Part shown: piece by piece, positions 50,153 to 58,535 of the stretch
Layout of the letters: every line of letters starts with the position of its first letter
Numbering within the stretch: position 1 is the first letter of the stretch
Assembly (NCBI GenBank): GCA_945888375.1
Contig: CAMCZZ010000002.1
Location: forward strand, 217,628 to 281,627
DNA from: Akkermansia muciniphila
Lineage (GTDB): Bacteria; Verrucomicrobiota; Verrucomicrobiia; Opitutales; Opitutaceae
Direction: 5' to 3'
DNA: 64,000 nucleotides
Translations under genes and position numbers: made by a program
The notes under the pieces: model-generated
Database searches by the model: none
What the model saw: only the letters and a program-made list of their open reading frames with translations
What the model was told of the DNA's origin: nothing

Positions 50153-50752
50153 ATGGCCGAAGAGACCAAGCCCGCCAAAAACACCAAGCCTGCCGGCAAA
50201 CCTGCCGACGCCGCCGCGAAGGAGAAGGCCCCTAAGAAGGCCGCCTCCGATAAACCCGTCGCCGAAGGCGCCACCCCGGCCGCTGCAGCCGCCACCGAGA
50301 AGCCAGTTGAGCTAATTGGCGGCGTTGCCCGCCAGCCCACCGCCGAGGAGCTCCTCAAGGAGGAATTGGGCACGATCAAGATCCGTAAAGCCAAGGGTTC
50401 GAAGAACGTCTCCAGTGGCATCGCGAAAATCGCCGCCACGTTCAACAACACCATCGTCTCGATCACCGACCAAAAGGGCCAGGTCATCGCCTGGTCCAGC
50501 GCCGGCAAGTGCAACTTCCGCGGTTCCCGCAAGTCCACCGCCTACGCCGCCCAAGTCGTCGCCCAAGATGCCGCTCGTAACGCCATGTCTCACGGCCTCA
50601 AGGACGTGGTCATCCACGTCTCCGGTCCGGGCCTTGGTCGCGACAGCGCCATCCGCGCTCTCCAAGCCATCGGCCTCGAGATTTCCTCCATCATCGACGT
50701 CACGCCCATTCCGCACAATGGCTGCCGTCCCAAGAAGCGTCGTCGTTGCTAA
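50153..50752 (+). CDS. rpsK: 30S ribosomal protein S11 with long N-terminal extension
   Basis: A 199-residue S11 against the usual about 130. The conserved protein begins near residue 75 ([20 protein letters not shown]) and runs through [40 protein letters not shown] and the C-terminal [16 protein letters not shown]. The preceding roughly 72 residues are Ala/Lys/Pro-rich and low-complexity ([20 protein letters not shown]). They are probably disordered. The start is ACCACC-ATG with no alternative close to the S11 core. Confidence 0.95.
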   Translation: MAEETKPAKNTKPAGKPADAAAKEKAPKKAASDKPVAEGATPAAAAATEKPVELIGGVARQPTAEELLKEELGTIKIRKAKGSKNVSSGIAKIAATFNNTIVSITDQKGQVIAWSSAGKCNFRGSRKSTAYAAQVVAQDAARNAMSHGLKDVVIHVSGPGLGRDSAIRALQAIGLEISSIIDVTPIPHNGCRPKKRRRC

Positions 50753-50805
50753 GCCGCGATCGCCCTTCACCCACGGATCAACCCTTTAACCTATAGGCAA
50801 CTATC

Positions 50806-51417
50806 ATGGCCCGCTATACCGGCCCCACCACCCGACTCAGCCGTCGTTTCAACACCCCGCTTTTTGGCGCCACCAAGGCGTATGAGCGTCGTCCCTATCC
50901 CCCAGGCCAGCACGGCCCCAAACTCCGTCGCAAGCTGTCAGAGTTTGCCGTCGGTCTGAACGAGAAGCAAAAGCTCCGCTACATTTACGGCCTGCTTGAG
51001 CGCCAGTTCCGCAAGACCTTCGAGACCGCCAAGCGCGAGCGTGGTGTCACCGGCGAGCGCTTCCTGCAGCTCCTTGAGACCCGTCTGGATAGCGTGATTT
51101 ATCTCCTTGGTTTCGCCAAGAGCCGCGCTGCCGCCCGCCAGTTGGTTGGTCACGGTCACGTTCGCGTAAACGGTCACAAGGTCGATATCGCCTCCTACGC
51201 CATTCAAGTTGGCGACGAGATCGAGATCCGCAATGCCGCCGCTTCCCGCCAGCTTGCCACTCGTAACCTCGAGGAAAACCGCGCCCGCGCCGTCCCCGGC
51301 TGGCTCGCCCTTAATGCCGAGGCCTTCAAGGCCGTCGTGAACCGCCTCCCCACCCGTGAGGAGATGGTCCCCGAGATCAACGAGCAACTCATCGTCGAGT
51401 TTTACTCGCGCTTCTAA
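50806..51417 (+). CDS. rpsD: 30S ribosomal protein S4 (zinc-free type)
   Basis: A 203-residue S4 with RRPYPPGQHGPKLRRKLSEF, the S4 RNA-binding domain LDSVIYLLGFAKSRAAARQL and VGHGHVRVNGHKVDIASYAI. The N-terminal domain has no cysteines, the C- form. It nucleates 30S assembly and, in E. coli, represses the alpha operon. Confidence 0.98.
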   Translation: MARYTGPTTRLSRRFNTPLFGATKAYERRPYPPGQHGPKLRRKLSEFAVGLNEKQKLRYIYGLLERQFRKTFETAKRERGVTGERFLQLLETRLDSVIYLLGFAKSRAAARQLVGHGHVRVNGHKVDIASYAIQVGDEIEIRNAAASRQLATRNLEENRARAVPGWLALNAEAFKAVVNRLPTREEMVPEINEQLIVEFYSRF

Positions 51418-51472
51418 GTTCCGGCCTCTAGCCGTTTCCTTCCCCCTCTCCATCGCAGTATTCAACCACGCC

Positions 51473-52474
51473 ATGCCCAAACGTCTCGGAAAGTTCGAAC
51501 TGCCCAATAAACTCACCAAGGACGAGGCTTCTGCCACGCCTACCTACGGCAAGTTTACCGCCGAGCCCTTCGAGGCCGGCTACGGCCACACCATCGGTAA
51601 CTCGCTCCGCCGCGTGCTCCTCTCCTCCATTGAGGGCAGCGCCATCTCGTCGATCAAGATCGATGGGGTGCAGCACGAGTTCCAATCCATCGACGGCGTC
51701 GTCGAGGATGTCTCCGACATCGTCCTCAACCTGAAGAAAATCCTCCTCGTTTCCCAGAAACGCGATTCGTTTACCCTTCAGATCAAGGTCAACAAGGAAG
51801 GCGCTGTCACCGCCGCCGACATTCAGGCCGATGCCAATGTCACCATCGTCAATCCCGAGCAGGTCATCTGCACCCTCGACAAGGCCCGTTCCTTCCAGGC
51901 TGAAATCGAGATCAAGACCGGCCGCGGCTACTACGCCGGTGAACAAAACAAGAAAGAAGAGCAATCCATTGGTGTTATACCGATTGATTCCCTCTTCTCT
52001 CCTGTTCGCCTTGTGAAATATGCCGTCGAGGCCACCCGCGTCGGCCAGATTACCGATTACGACAAACTCATCCTCGAAGTCTGGACTGACGGCCGCATCG
52101 ACCCCGACGCCGCCCTCAAGCAGGCCGGCTCCATCCTCAAGCATCACCTTGACGTGTTCGACAAGGTAACGGACGAGACCTTCGAATTCGATAACCAGCA
52201 GTCCGAGGTCAGCGAGGAGCAGAATAAGCTCCGCAAGCTCCTCAACATGTCGGTCAATGAAATCGAGCTCTCCGTCCGCGCCGCCAACTGCCTCAACAAC
52301 GCCAACATCACCACTGTGGGCGAGCTCGCTATGAAGACCGAGCAGGAGATGCTGAAGTATCGTAACTTCGGTAAAAAGTCCCTCAACGAGATCAAGGACA
52401 AGCTCGAGCAGCTCGGCCTTTCCCTCGGCATGAAGTTCGACGAGCGCCTCCTCGAAGCCAAGAAAGAAGCCTGA
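51473..52474 (+). CDS. rpoA: DNA-directed RNA polymerase subunit alpha
   Basis: A 333-residue alpha subunit starting at ATG 51473 (an upstream frame overlaps rpsD). The N-terminal dimerisation domain has EPFEAGYGHTIGNSLRRVLL and SSIEGSAISSIKIDGVQHEF; the C-terminal domain has ELSVRAANCLNNANITTVGE and LLKYRNFGKKS-like MLKYRNFGKKSLNEI, the UP-element-binding helix-hairpin-helix. It is separated from rplQ by 161 bp containing a long hairpin. Confidence 0.98.
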   Translation: MPKRLGKFELPNKLTKDEASATPTYGKFTAEPFEAGYGHTIGNSLRRVLLSSIEGSAISSIKIDGVQHEFQSIDGVVEDVSDIVLNLKKILLVSQKRDSFTLQIKVNKEGAVTAADIQADANVTIVNPEQVICTLDKARSFQAEIEIKTGRGYYAGEQNKKEEQSIGVIPIDSLFSPVRLVKYAVEATRVGQITDYDKLILEVWTDGRIDPDAALKQAGSILKHHLDVFDKVTDETFEFDNQQSEVSEEQNKLRKLLNMSVNEIELSVRAANCLNNANITTVGELAMKTEQEMLKYRNFGKKSLNEIKDKLEQLGLSLGMKFDERLLEAKKEA

Positions 52475-52484
52475 GCCGCGCCCG

Positions 52485-52528
52485 GATGGATGATGCTGGA
52501 CGGGTTTATGCCTGTCCCATCATCCATC
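52485..52528 (+). promoter_or_regulatory. Long hairpin between rpoA and rplQ
   Basis: The transcript would form an 11-bp stem GATGGATGATG/CATCATCCATC, a 2-nt bulge, then a 7-bp stem GGACGGG/CCTGTCC (one G-U) closing a TTTATG loop. It begins 10 bp after the rpoA stop. T-rich but interrupted sequence follows, so it may be a processing site or leaky terminator rather than a full stop, because rplQ lies 107 bp further on. Confidence 0.65.
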
Positions 52529-52635
52529 TGGCGCTTGCTTCGTTTATTTTCCGTCTCTCGCGCCGCCAAGCCGCCCCACGCTGCGCCTCGGTTGCCGATC
52601 GGGAGACCCAACCAAACCCAGACTAAAAAACCACT

Positions 52636-53118
52636 ATGCGTCACAACAAACATCACGCCTCTCTCGGCGTCACCCGCGAGCACCGCAAGGCGATGCTCAG
52701 CAATATGGCAGCCTCACTCATCGAGCACGGCAAGATCCAGACCACCCTCACAAAGGCCAAGGCTCTCCGTCCCTTTATCGAGCGCGTCATCACCAAGGCT
52801 AAGAAGGCCTCTGTCGCCGCCGAAAAGAAGGACGCTCTTCACCTCCGCCGCATGGCCATGAAAGACGTGCGCGACGAGACCGCTATCGCCACCCTTTTCA
52901 ATGAAAAGGTCAAAGAGTTTGCCAACCGTCCGGGCGGTTACACCCGCATCTACAAGCTTGGCACCCTCGGCCGCAATGACGCCGCGGAAATGGCCCAGAT
53001 CGAACTGATCAAGGCCGACGACCCCGGCTATAAGAAGACCCGCAAGCCCGCCAAGGCCAAAGCTGCTCCCTCCCCTGCGGCTGAAGCTTCTTCTGCGGAC
53101 GCCGCTCCGTCAGCTTAA
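52636..53118 (+). CDS. rplQ: 50S ribosomal protein L17 with C-terminal extension
   Basis: A 160-residue L17. The core has MRHNKHHASLGVTREHRKAM, LIEHGKIQTTLTKAKALRPF and NRPGGYTRIYKLGTLGRNDA and ends near residue 130. A further 25-30 residue Ala/Ser/Pro-rich tail follows (PSPAAEASSADAAPSA). Last gene of the supercluster, followed by a strong terminator. Confidence 0.97.
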   Translation: MRHNKHHASLGVTREHRKAMLSNMAASLIEHGKIQTTLTKAKALRPFIERVITKAKKASVAAEKKDALHLRRMAMKDVRDETAIATLFNEKVKEFANRPGGYTRIYKLGTLGRNDAAEMAQIELIKADDPGYKKTRKPAKAKAAPSPAAEASSADAAPSA

Positions 53119-53138
53119 GTTCACGGTCCTTTGTTTCT

Positions 53139-53178
53139 ACGCCGTGCCTTTCCATTTTGGGAAGGCACGGCGTTTTTT
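53139..53178 (+). terminator. Rho-independent terminator after rplQ
   Basis: ACGCCGTGCCTT pairs perfectly with AAGGCACGGCGT (12 bp) across an 11-nt loop and is followed by TTTTT (53174-53178). It closes the str-S10-spc-alpha transcription unit 20 bp after the rplQ stop. Confidence 0.93.
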
Positions 53179-53244
53179 ATTTTATACGCGCCCCACCACT
53201 TGCCCCTTTGCGCCATCCCCTTTCCGCTTTTTTAACTTCTTCGC

Positions 53245-53469
53245 ATGGACCTAGTTTCCGCCACGGTTGTGTATAGTTGCCTGGTCGCCATTGTTTTTAT
53301 GGGCCTTTGGATCTACTACGACCGCCGCGACCACGCCCGTTTTGAGGCCGAACGGCGCCAGGTTTCATTCCATTGCGCACACTGCGGGCATCTCTACGCT
53401 GTTCAGGGCTCGTCGCCCAATTCCACCTGCCCTCGCTGCGGCCAGAACAATGACCGACTTCGCTTTTGA
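53245..53469 (+). CDS. Small membrane protein with a zinc ribbon
   Basis: A 74-residue protein. An N-terminal membrane helix (about residues 5-24, LVSATVVYSCLVAIVFMGLW) is followed by a charged stretch and two Cys pairs, CAHCGHLY (about 44-51) and CPRCG (about 62-66), a typical zinc-ribbon pair that would lie in the cytoplasm. Its context, between the supercluster terminator and guaA (99 bp to the guaA ATG), gives no functional clue. Function not recognised. Confidence 0.8.
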   Translation: MDLVSATVVYSCLVAIVFMGLWIYYDRRDHARFEAERRQVSFHCAHCGHLYAVQGSSPNSTCPRCGQNNDRLRF

Positions 53470-53568
53470 GTCGTTTTGGCCCCTTTTCCGCTGCAGCGCC
53501 CTTTTAACTCGCCGCCGGATTCAGCCTTATTCCCTCTGATGCTCACCGGTTCGCCCCCCTTTAAGCCC

Positions 53569-55107
53569 ATGTCCCAGATCATTGCTGTCCTCGATTTCGG
53601 TTCCCAATACACTCAAGTGATCGCGCGTCGCATCCGCGAGTGCCAGGTCCTCTCCAAGATCTATCCCTTCGGCACCCCGGCCGCGCAGCTCCAGGCCGAC
53701 GGCGTCATCGGGATCATCCTCTCCGGCGGCCCGAGCAGCGTCTTCGCCAAGGACGCACCCATGCCGGATCGCGCTCTCTTTGACCTCGGCGTCCCCGTCC
53801 TGGGCATCTGCTACGGCATCCAGCTCCAGGGTCACCTCCTCGGCGGCAAGGTCTCCAAAAGCACCCACCGCGAATACGGCCACGGTGTCCTTACCCTCCA
53901 GAAACCCGGCCGTCTTTTCAAAGGTCTGCCGAAAAAAATGAAGGTCTGGAATTCACACGGCGACCGCCTCATCGCCCTGCCGCCCGGCTATACCGCCATC
54001 GGCACGACCGAGAACTCCGAGTTCGCCGTAATCGAGGATCGTAAACGGAATTTCTACGGCATCCAGTTTCACCCGGAAGTCTTTCATAGCGAGCGTGGCA
54101 TCGAAGTCATCCGAAATTTCCTGCTAGGGATTTGCGGCGCGAAACAGGATTGGACGACCAAGGACTACATCGAACACGCCGTCTCCGCCATCCGCTCCCA
54201 GGTTGGCAAGGAACGCGTGCTGCTCGGGCTTTCCGGCGGCGTGGACAGCTCCGTGGCCGCGGCCCTCATCCACAAGGCCATCGGCAAACAGCTCACCTGC
54301 GTGTTCGTGGACAACGGCCTGCTCCGCGCCGGTGAGCGCGAGCAGGTGGAGAAACTCTACGCCGACCACTTCCAGATCGACGTCCGCGTGGTCGATGCCT
54401 CGAAGCTCTTCCTGAGGCGACTCAAGGGCGTCTCCGAGCCCGAGGCCAAGCGCAAGATCATCGGCAACACATTCGTCGAGGTATTTGAGAAATCCTTACG
54501 CTCCATCGGGGGCGCGAAGTGGCTGGCCCAGGGCACGCTCTACCCCGACGTGATCGAGTCCGTCGCTATCGCCGGCAACCCCGCCGCCCTGATAAAGAGC
54601 CATCACAACGTCGGTGGCCTGCCCGCGCGGATGAAGCTGAAGCTGCTCGAACCCCTTCGCGAACTCTTCAAGGACGAGGTCCGCGCCGTCGGCGAGGCCC
54701 TTGGCCTCCCCCGCGAGGTCGTCTGGCGCCAGCCCTTTCCCGGCCCCGGCCTTGGCGTGCGCGTGGCAGGTGACATCACCCCGGCCCGGCTCGACGTCCT
54801 CAAGGCGGCCGACGCCATTTTGCAGGATGAGATGATAAAAAGCGGCTACTACTGGAAAGTCTGGCAGTCCTTCGCCGTCTACCTTCCCGTCAAATCGGTT
54901 GGCGTCGTTGGCGATGAACGCAACTACGCCGATGTCATCTCGTTGCGGATAGTCGAAAGCCGCGACGCCATGACCGCTGATTGGGCCCGTCTGCCCTACG
55001 AACTGTTCGCGAAAATTTCCTCACGCATCACCAACGAGGTCCGGGGCGTCTCCCGCGTTCTGCTCGACATTAGCTCCAAACCCCCGGCCACCATTGAATG
55101 GGAGTAA
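53569..55107 (+). CDS. guaA: GMP synthase (glutamine-hydrolysing)
   Basis: A 512-residue two-domain enzyme that aminates XMP to GMP. The start ATG 53569 gives [16 protein letters not shown], the usual N-terminus; further upstream in-frame starts exist but add non-homologous residues. The glutaminase triad is Cys81 (GICYGIQ), His168 and Glu170 (FHPEVF). The synthetase PP-loop is LSGGVDSS (about 221-228), and the C-terminal XMP-binding dimerisation part ends in [17 protein letters not shown]. Single gene, with 83 bp before the next. Confidence 0.98.
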   Translation: MSQIIAVLDFGSQYTQVIARRIRECQVLSKIYPFGTPAAQLQADGVIGIILSGGPSSVFAKDAPMPDRALFDLGVPVLGICYGIQLQGHLLGGKVSKSTHREYGHGVLTLQKPGRLFKGLPKKMKVWNSHGDRLIALPPGYTAIGTTENSEFAVIEDRKRNFYGIQFHPEVFHSERGIEVIRNFLLGICGAKQDWTTKDYIEHAVSAIRSQVGKERVLLGLSGGVDSSVAAALIHKAIGKQLTCVFVDNGLLRAGEREQVEKLYADHFQIDVRVVDASKLFLRRLKGVSEPEAKRKIIGNTFVEVFEKSLRSIGGAKWLAQGTLYPDVIESVAIAGNPAALIKSHHNVGGLPARMKLKLLEPLRELFKDEVRAVGEALGLPREVVWRQPFPGPGLGVRVAGDITPARLDVLKAADAILQDEMIKSGYYWKVWQSFAVYLPVKSVGVVGDERNYADVISLRIVESRDAMTADWARLPYELFAKISSRITNEVRGVSRVLLDISSKPPATIEWE

Positions 55108-55190
55108 GTTCCCCACGGCCTTTCTCATCATGAGGACCTCCTGATGGGAACCGCCGGCCGGATTCGCTTTCCCACTCTTGGTTCTAGCAC

Positions 55191-55943
55191 ATGCCTCTCT
55201 TCTCTTCCCGTTTCTCTCTGTTAGTCTGCCTTTGGGGGCTCGGTTTTTCCTCAGCACCTGGTCAACCGGCCATTTTGGATAAAGCGCGCGCTTTCATAGG
55301 TTCTGAAAACGCCATCGCCGCAGTTAAGGGTCTGCGGTTTATCGGCGAACTCGAAGTTGCCGAAGGCGAGCTTTCCAGCGGCGGAGCAGCCAAGATTGAG
55401 ATTGTTTTCCAAAAACCATATTGCCAGCGCATTACCGCTACTAGTGAGAACCGTTCGGAAACTACGGCCTTGGATGGTTTTGATGCATGGCAGCGCGTCA
55501 TCAACCATCAGAATTCCAGCCGTTGGGAGGTTAACTTCCTCGGCGCTGATCAGATTAAGCGACTCCGCGCCAATACTTTTGAAAATTTATCCTTCTTTCG
55601 TGGTCTCGAGCAAGTCGGCGGCCAGCTGAAGGACCTCGGCGAATCCACCGTCGACGGGATTTTTTGCCACAAAGTTGCCTTTGTTCACGGCCCCGGAATT
55701 GCCTTCACCCGTAGTTTCGAAGTAGCGACGGGCCGGCTCGTTTTAACTGAAACGGAGAGCGGCACCCAGATTCGCGAAGAAGGTGAGCTTCGGGCCGGCG
55801 ACCTGCACTTTCCGCAACGGATTACTACAACCAATTTATTACCAGATGGAAATAAGCGGACGATTCGAGTTACCTTTACCGCCGTTGAGGTGAATCCAGG
55901 CCTCGACGCAGCCGTTTTCGCCGTGCCCACCTTGCGCGAATAG
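55191..55943 (+). CDS. Exported LolA-like protein, unknown substrate
   Basis: A 250-residue protein with a signal peptide (hydrophobic residues 8-23, cleavage near SAPGQ). The mature part reads as a curved beta-sheet protein of the LolA/LolB/outer-membrane lipoprotein-sorting type: LRFIGELEVAEG, IEIVFQKPYCQRITAT, LDGFDAWQRV and a late FPQRITTTNLLPDGNKR with TAVEVNPGLDAAVFAVP at the end. Many exported proteins of this shape in Verrucomicrobia have no known role. The family assignment is tentative. Confidence 0.75.
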   Translation: MPLFSSRFSLLVCLWGLGFSSAPGQPAILDKARAFIGSENAIAAVKGLRFIGELEVAEGELSSGGAAKIEIVFQKPYCQRITATSENRSETTALDGFDAWQRVINHQNSSRWEVNFLGADQIKRLRANTFENLSFFRGLEQVGGQLKDLGESTVDGIFCHKVAFVHGPGIAFTRSFEVATGRLVLTETESGTQIREEGELRAGDLHFPQRITTTNLLPDGNKRTIRVTFTAVEVNPGLDAAVFAVPTLRE

Positions 55944-56114
55944 GTCATCGATATTTCCATCACGTTATCCCGTTGGCCGCGATCTACCTGATCGCGGTCT
56001 TCGCTTTTCTGCTCCCGGTTAAATTCCCGGCTCGCGCCGCTGTCACGTCTCTGACACGTATTCGCTTTCCTGTTTCGTTCTCTCTCCGATTAACCGTCTT
56101 ATTGAACACCAGCC

Positions 56115-57410
56115 GTGCGCGTCATCCAGTCCGCCTCCAAGACATTTGAATCCGAAATCGCCGTCTTTTGCCGTGGAGCCACGGTCCCCAAGGAGATTCA
56201 CGATAGTGTGGCCGCCATCCTCGCCGATGTGCGCCAGCGAGGGGACGAGGCCGTAGGATATTACGCGGCTAAATTTGACGGCGCCAAACTCCGCGCCCGC
56301 GACTTCCGGGTGAAGGCCGCCGACATCTCAGCCGCCGTCAAACGTCTGCCCTCCGCCGACTTGAAGGCCCTGAAGGCCGCCCACGAGGCCATTTTGGATT
56401 TTCACGCCCAAAGTCTTCCCAAAGACTGGCAGGCCAAGAACCCTCATGGCGCCGTTATCGGCGAAAACTTTTACCCGATCCGACGGGTCGGCCTCTACGT
56501 GCCCGGCGGCGAGGTTCCACTGGTCTCGACGGTTTTGATGACCGCCACCCTAGCCAAGCTTGCCGGCTGCCCCGAGATCGCGGTCTTCACCCCCTCCAAC
56601 GCCTCCGGCAAAGTCGCCGATGGCACCCTTGCCGCGCTTAACCTCGTAGGCATCGAGGAAATTTACTGCGTAGGCGGCGTCCAGGCCATCGCGGCCGCCG
56701 CCTTCGGCACGCTCAGCATTCCCGCCGTGGACAAGATCTTCGGCCCAGGCAACGCCTACGTCTGCGAAGCCAAACGCCAGGTTTTCGGCACCGTCGGCGT
56801 AGATTCCCTGCCCGGGCCCAGCGAAGTCATGGTAGTGGTCGATGACACCGCCGACCTCGCTTTTGCCGCCGCCGATCTTCTTGCCCAGGCCGAGCACGGT
56901 TCCGGCCGGGAAAAAATCTACCTGGTGGCCGCTGACCTCACGATTTTGGAGGCGGTCCGCGCCGAGCTCACCGCCCAGCTGAAGTTCGTCTCCCGCGCCG
57001 AAAAGATCACCAAGGTTCTCGCCACCGGCTTTGTTGGCATCGTGGCCAAGTCGGCCGAGGACATCGCCCGCGTGGCCAACTTCATCGCCCCCGAGCACCT
57101 CGAGTTGATGGTCAAGGATACGCTGCAAAAAAGCCTGCTCAAGACTATCACCACCGCCGGCGCCATCATGCTGGGCAACCACACCCCGACCGCCGTGGGC
57201 GATTTCACCGCCGGCCCCAGCCACGTCCTGCCCACGGGCGGCGCCGGGCGCTTCTTCAGCGGTCTGCGCGTCGCCGATTTCATGCGCCGCACCAGCATTG
57301 TAAAATACGACAAGGTCTCGATTAAGAAGGCCGCCCCAGTCGTCGCCGCCTTTGCCGCGATGGAGCGTCTCGACGCCCACGGCCGGAGCGTGAAGATCCG
57401 CGCCGTCTGA
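56115..57410 (+). CDS. hisD: Histidinol dehydrogenase
   Basis: A 431-residue zinc enzyme oxidising L-histidinol to L-histidine in the last two steps of histidine biosynthesis. The start is GTG 56115. Landmarks are PIRRVGLYVPGGEVPLVSTV, YCVGGVQAIAAAAFGT, DKIFGPGNAYV, the zinc-site AEHGSGRE and IAPEHLELM, and the C-terminal NHTPTAVGDFTAGPSHVLPT. It stands alone here rather than in a his operon; hisC is about 4.5 kb downstream with unrelated genes between. Repeat copy B begins 14 nt after its stop. Confidence 0.97.
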   Translation: MRVIQSASKTFESEIAVFCRGATVPKEIHDSVAAILADVRQRGDEAVGYYAAKFDGAKLRARDFRVKAADISAAVKRLPSADLKALKAAHEAILDFHAQSLPKDWQAKNPHGAVIGENFYPIRRVGLYVPGGEVPLVSTVLMTATLAKLAGCPEIAVFTPSNASGKVADGTLAALNLVGIEEIYCVGGVQAIAAAAFGTLSIPAVDKIFGPGNAYVCEAKRQVFGTVGVDSLPGPSEVMVVVDDTADLAFAAADLLAQAEHGSGREKIYLVAADLTILEAVRAELTAQLKFVSRAEKITKVLATGFVGIVAKSAEDIARVANFIAPEHLELMVKDTLQKSLLKTITTAGAIMLGNHTPTAVGDFTAGPSHVLPTGGAGRFFSGLRVADFMRRTSIVKYDKVSIKKAAPVVAAFAAMERLDAHGRSVKIRAV

Positions 57411-57424
57411 GCCGTAATCCTTCC

Positions 57425-57481
57425 GTTGCCCGGGTCGCGTTGAGGCGACTTGGCGGCTCCTTTCGTTGGGGCCCTCAGCTC
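57425..57481 (-). repeat. 57-bp dispersed hairpin repeat, copy B
   Basis: The reverse complement matches 11925-11981 at 51 of 57 positions, including the GTCGC-6 nt-GCGAC hairpin; the other stem (GGCCCC) has one mismatch here. It begins 14 nt after the hisD stop, the same distance and the same orientation relative to the upstream gene as copy A. The rest of the 57411-57729 spacer (319 bp) contains no gene I can support; an open frame across it shows no plausible protein. Confidence 0.8.
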
Positions 57482-57729
57482 GAAATACCCTCCGGGTTTG
57501 TTCGCCTTGCGGGCGCACCGTCCGCCTACGGCTCTGGGCTGAGCCATCTTCCCTGCGATCGGTCCGGGTGGGTTTAGCCTCACTCGTCGTCGACGCCCCC
57601 TGCGTTCAACCTAACATAAGGTCGCGAAACGACGTAGTTGTTTCGACCGAACCCAGCCTGCCAGTGCTTTCCGCCCCGCGCGGGCTTTTGCGGCTTTCTA
57701 TCGAGACCCTCGCGTCTTGGTCCTGCGTG

Positions 57730-57987
57730 CTACTTCTCCCCTACTTGCTTGATCTTGCACGGCACGTTGGAGGCGTCGCACCAAAGTCGGTAAATCTGAA
57801 CTACGTTCTGCCGGATCCCGCTGGCTGGTATTTTCAAAAACCCGTTTTTCTTGGCCGCATCAAAAAGAATGCGTTCGCGCTGGGTTAGGCGATGCGGCAC
57901 TCCCCGGCTCCCGATGCGTTGCCGGGTAGGCTCGCCTCGACTGAGCCGCTCGACGTCGTCGTGTAGAATTCTTTTCTCCGAGGCCAT
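57730..57987 (-). CDS. Small protein of unknown function
   Basis: An 85-residue protein with ATG at 57985-57987. It has a charged N-terminal half (EKRILHDDVERLSRGEPTRQ) and then a compact, protein-like segment HRLTQRERILFDAAKKNGFL and QIYRLWCDASNVP. The mixture of conserved-looking aromatic and charged residues and sensible G-rich codon use suggest a real gene. It follows the thioesterase gene by 30 bp in the same direction, so the two may be cotranscribed. Function not recognised. Confidence 0.6.
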   Translation of the reverse strand: MASEKRILHDDVERLSRGEPTRQRIGSRGVPHRLTQRERILFDAAKKNGFLKIPASGIRQNVVQIYRLWCDASNVPCKIKQVGEK

Positions 57988-58017
57988 GGACAGGCGGCGC
58001 GAATTCCGGAATCGAGC

Positions 58018-58452
58018 CTAAGCTTGAAGACCGAGTGCCGCCCGCGTCTCCGCCGGGACCGGCTCGGCCTCCATTCGGCCCAAGGCATCTTGACGCACGT
58101 GAACCGTGCTCATGCGGCCGTTGGCGACTTCGGTCCACTTCCCGGCGCGGTCTTTGTGAAAAATAAACTCATAAGTGACACTTGTATCGCCCACCGCCGA
58201 AATCGCTGCGGTGATCCGGACTTGATCGCCGCAGCGCAAAGGCCGCAGGAAGCTACATGTCGCCTCACGACGCGGCCAGCCCAAGCGGATGCCTGCGGAT
58301 GTTGTGCTCATCATTGGAATATTCAGGGAGCGAAACCACTCGTGCTCACACACTTCCATCCAACGATAAAAATTGGAAAAATGCATGATGCCGGCGGCAT
58401 CGGTTTCGTGAAACTCGACCCGGCGCATGGCCGTAAAAGTGGGATTGGGCAC
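58018..58452 (-). CDS. Acyl-CoA thioesterase (4HBT/YbgC-type hotdog fold)
   Basis: A 144-residue single hotdog-domain protein. The start is GTG 58452; an ATG at 58428 would remove eight residues and leave the domain intact. The signature VEFHETDAAGIMHFSNFYRW (about residues 12-31) holds the catalytic Asp of the 4-hydroxybenzoyl-CoA thioesterase class, with the hotdog helix EVCEHEWFRSLNI after it. Such enzymes hydrolyse acyl-CoA or acyl-ACP thioesters, for example 1,4-dihydroxy-2-naphthoyl-CoA in menaquinone synthesis. The substrate here is unknown. Confidence 0.85.
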   Translation of the reverse strand: MPNPTFTAMRRVEFHETDAAGIMHFSNFYRWMEVCEHEWFRSLNIPMMSTTSAGIRLGWPRREATCSFLRPLRCGDQVRITAAISAVGDTSVTYEFIFHKDRAGKWTEVANGRMSTVHVRQDALGRMEAEPVPAETRAALGLQA

Positions 58453-58535
58453 ATTTCAGACTGTCGCAAGTCCCCAATCTGTCAAAACCACTAGGAGCTT
58501 CATCATCTGCGAAGCCTGCCGACAACAGACGCGCT

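Noticed and set aside
52475..52635. rpoA-rplQ spacer as a full transcription terminator
   Set aside because: The hairpin is strong but lacks an adjacent T-tract, and rplQ has no obvious separate promoter.
57466..57888. 140-codon plus-strand open frame downstream of hisD
   Set aside because: It runs through the dispersed repeat and antisense to the more protein-like small gene at 57730-57987.
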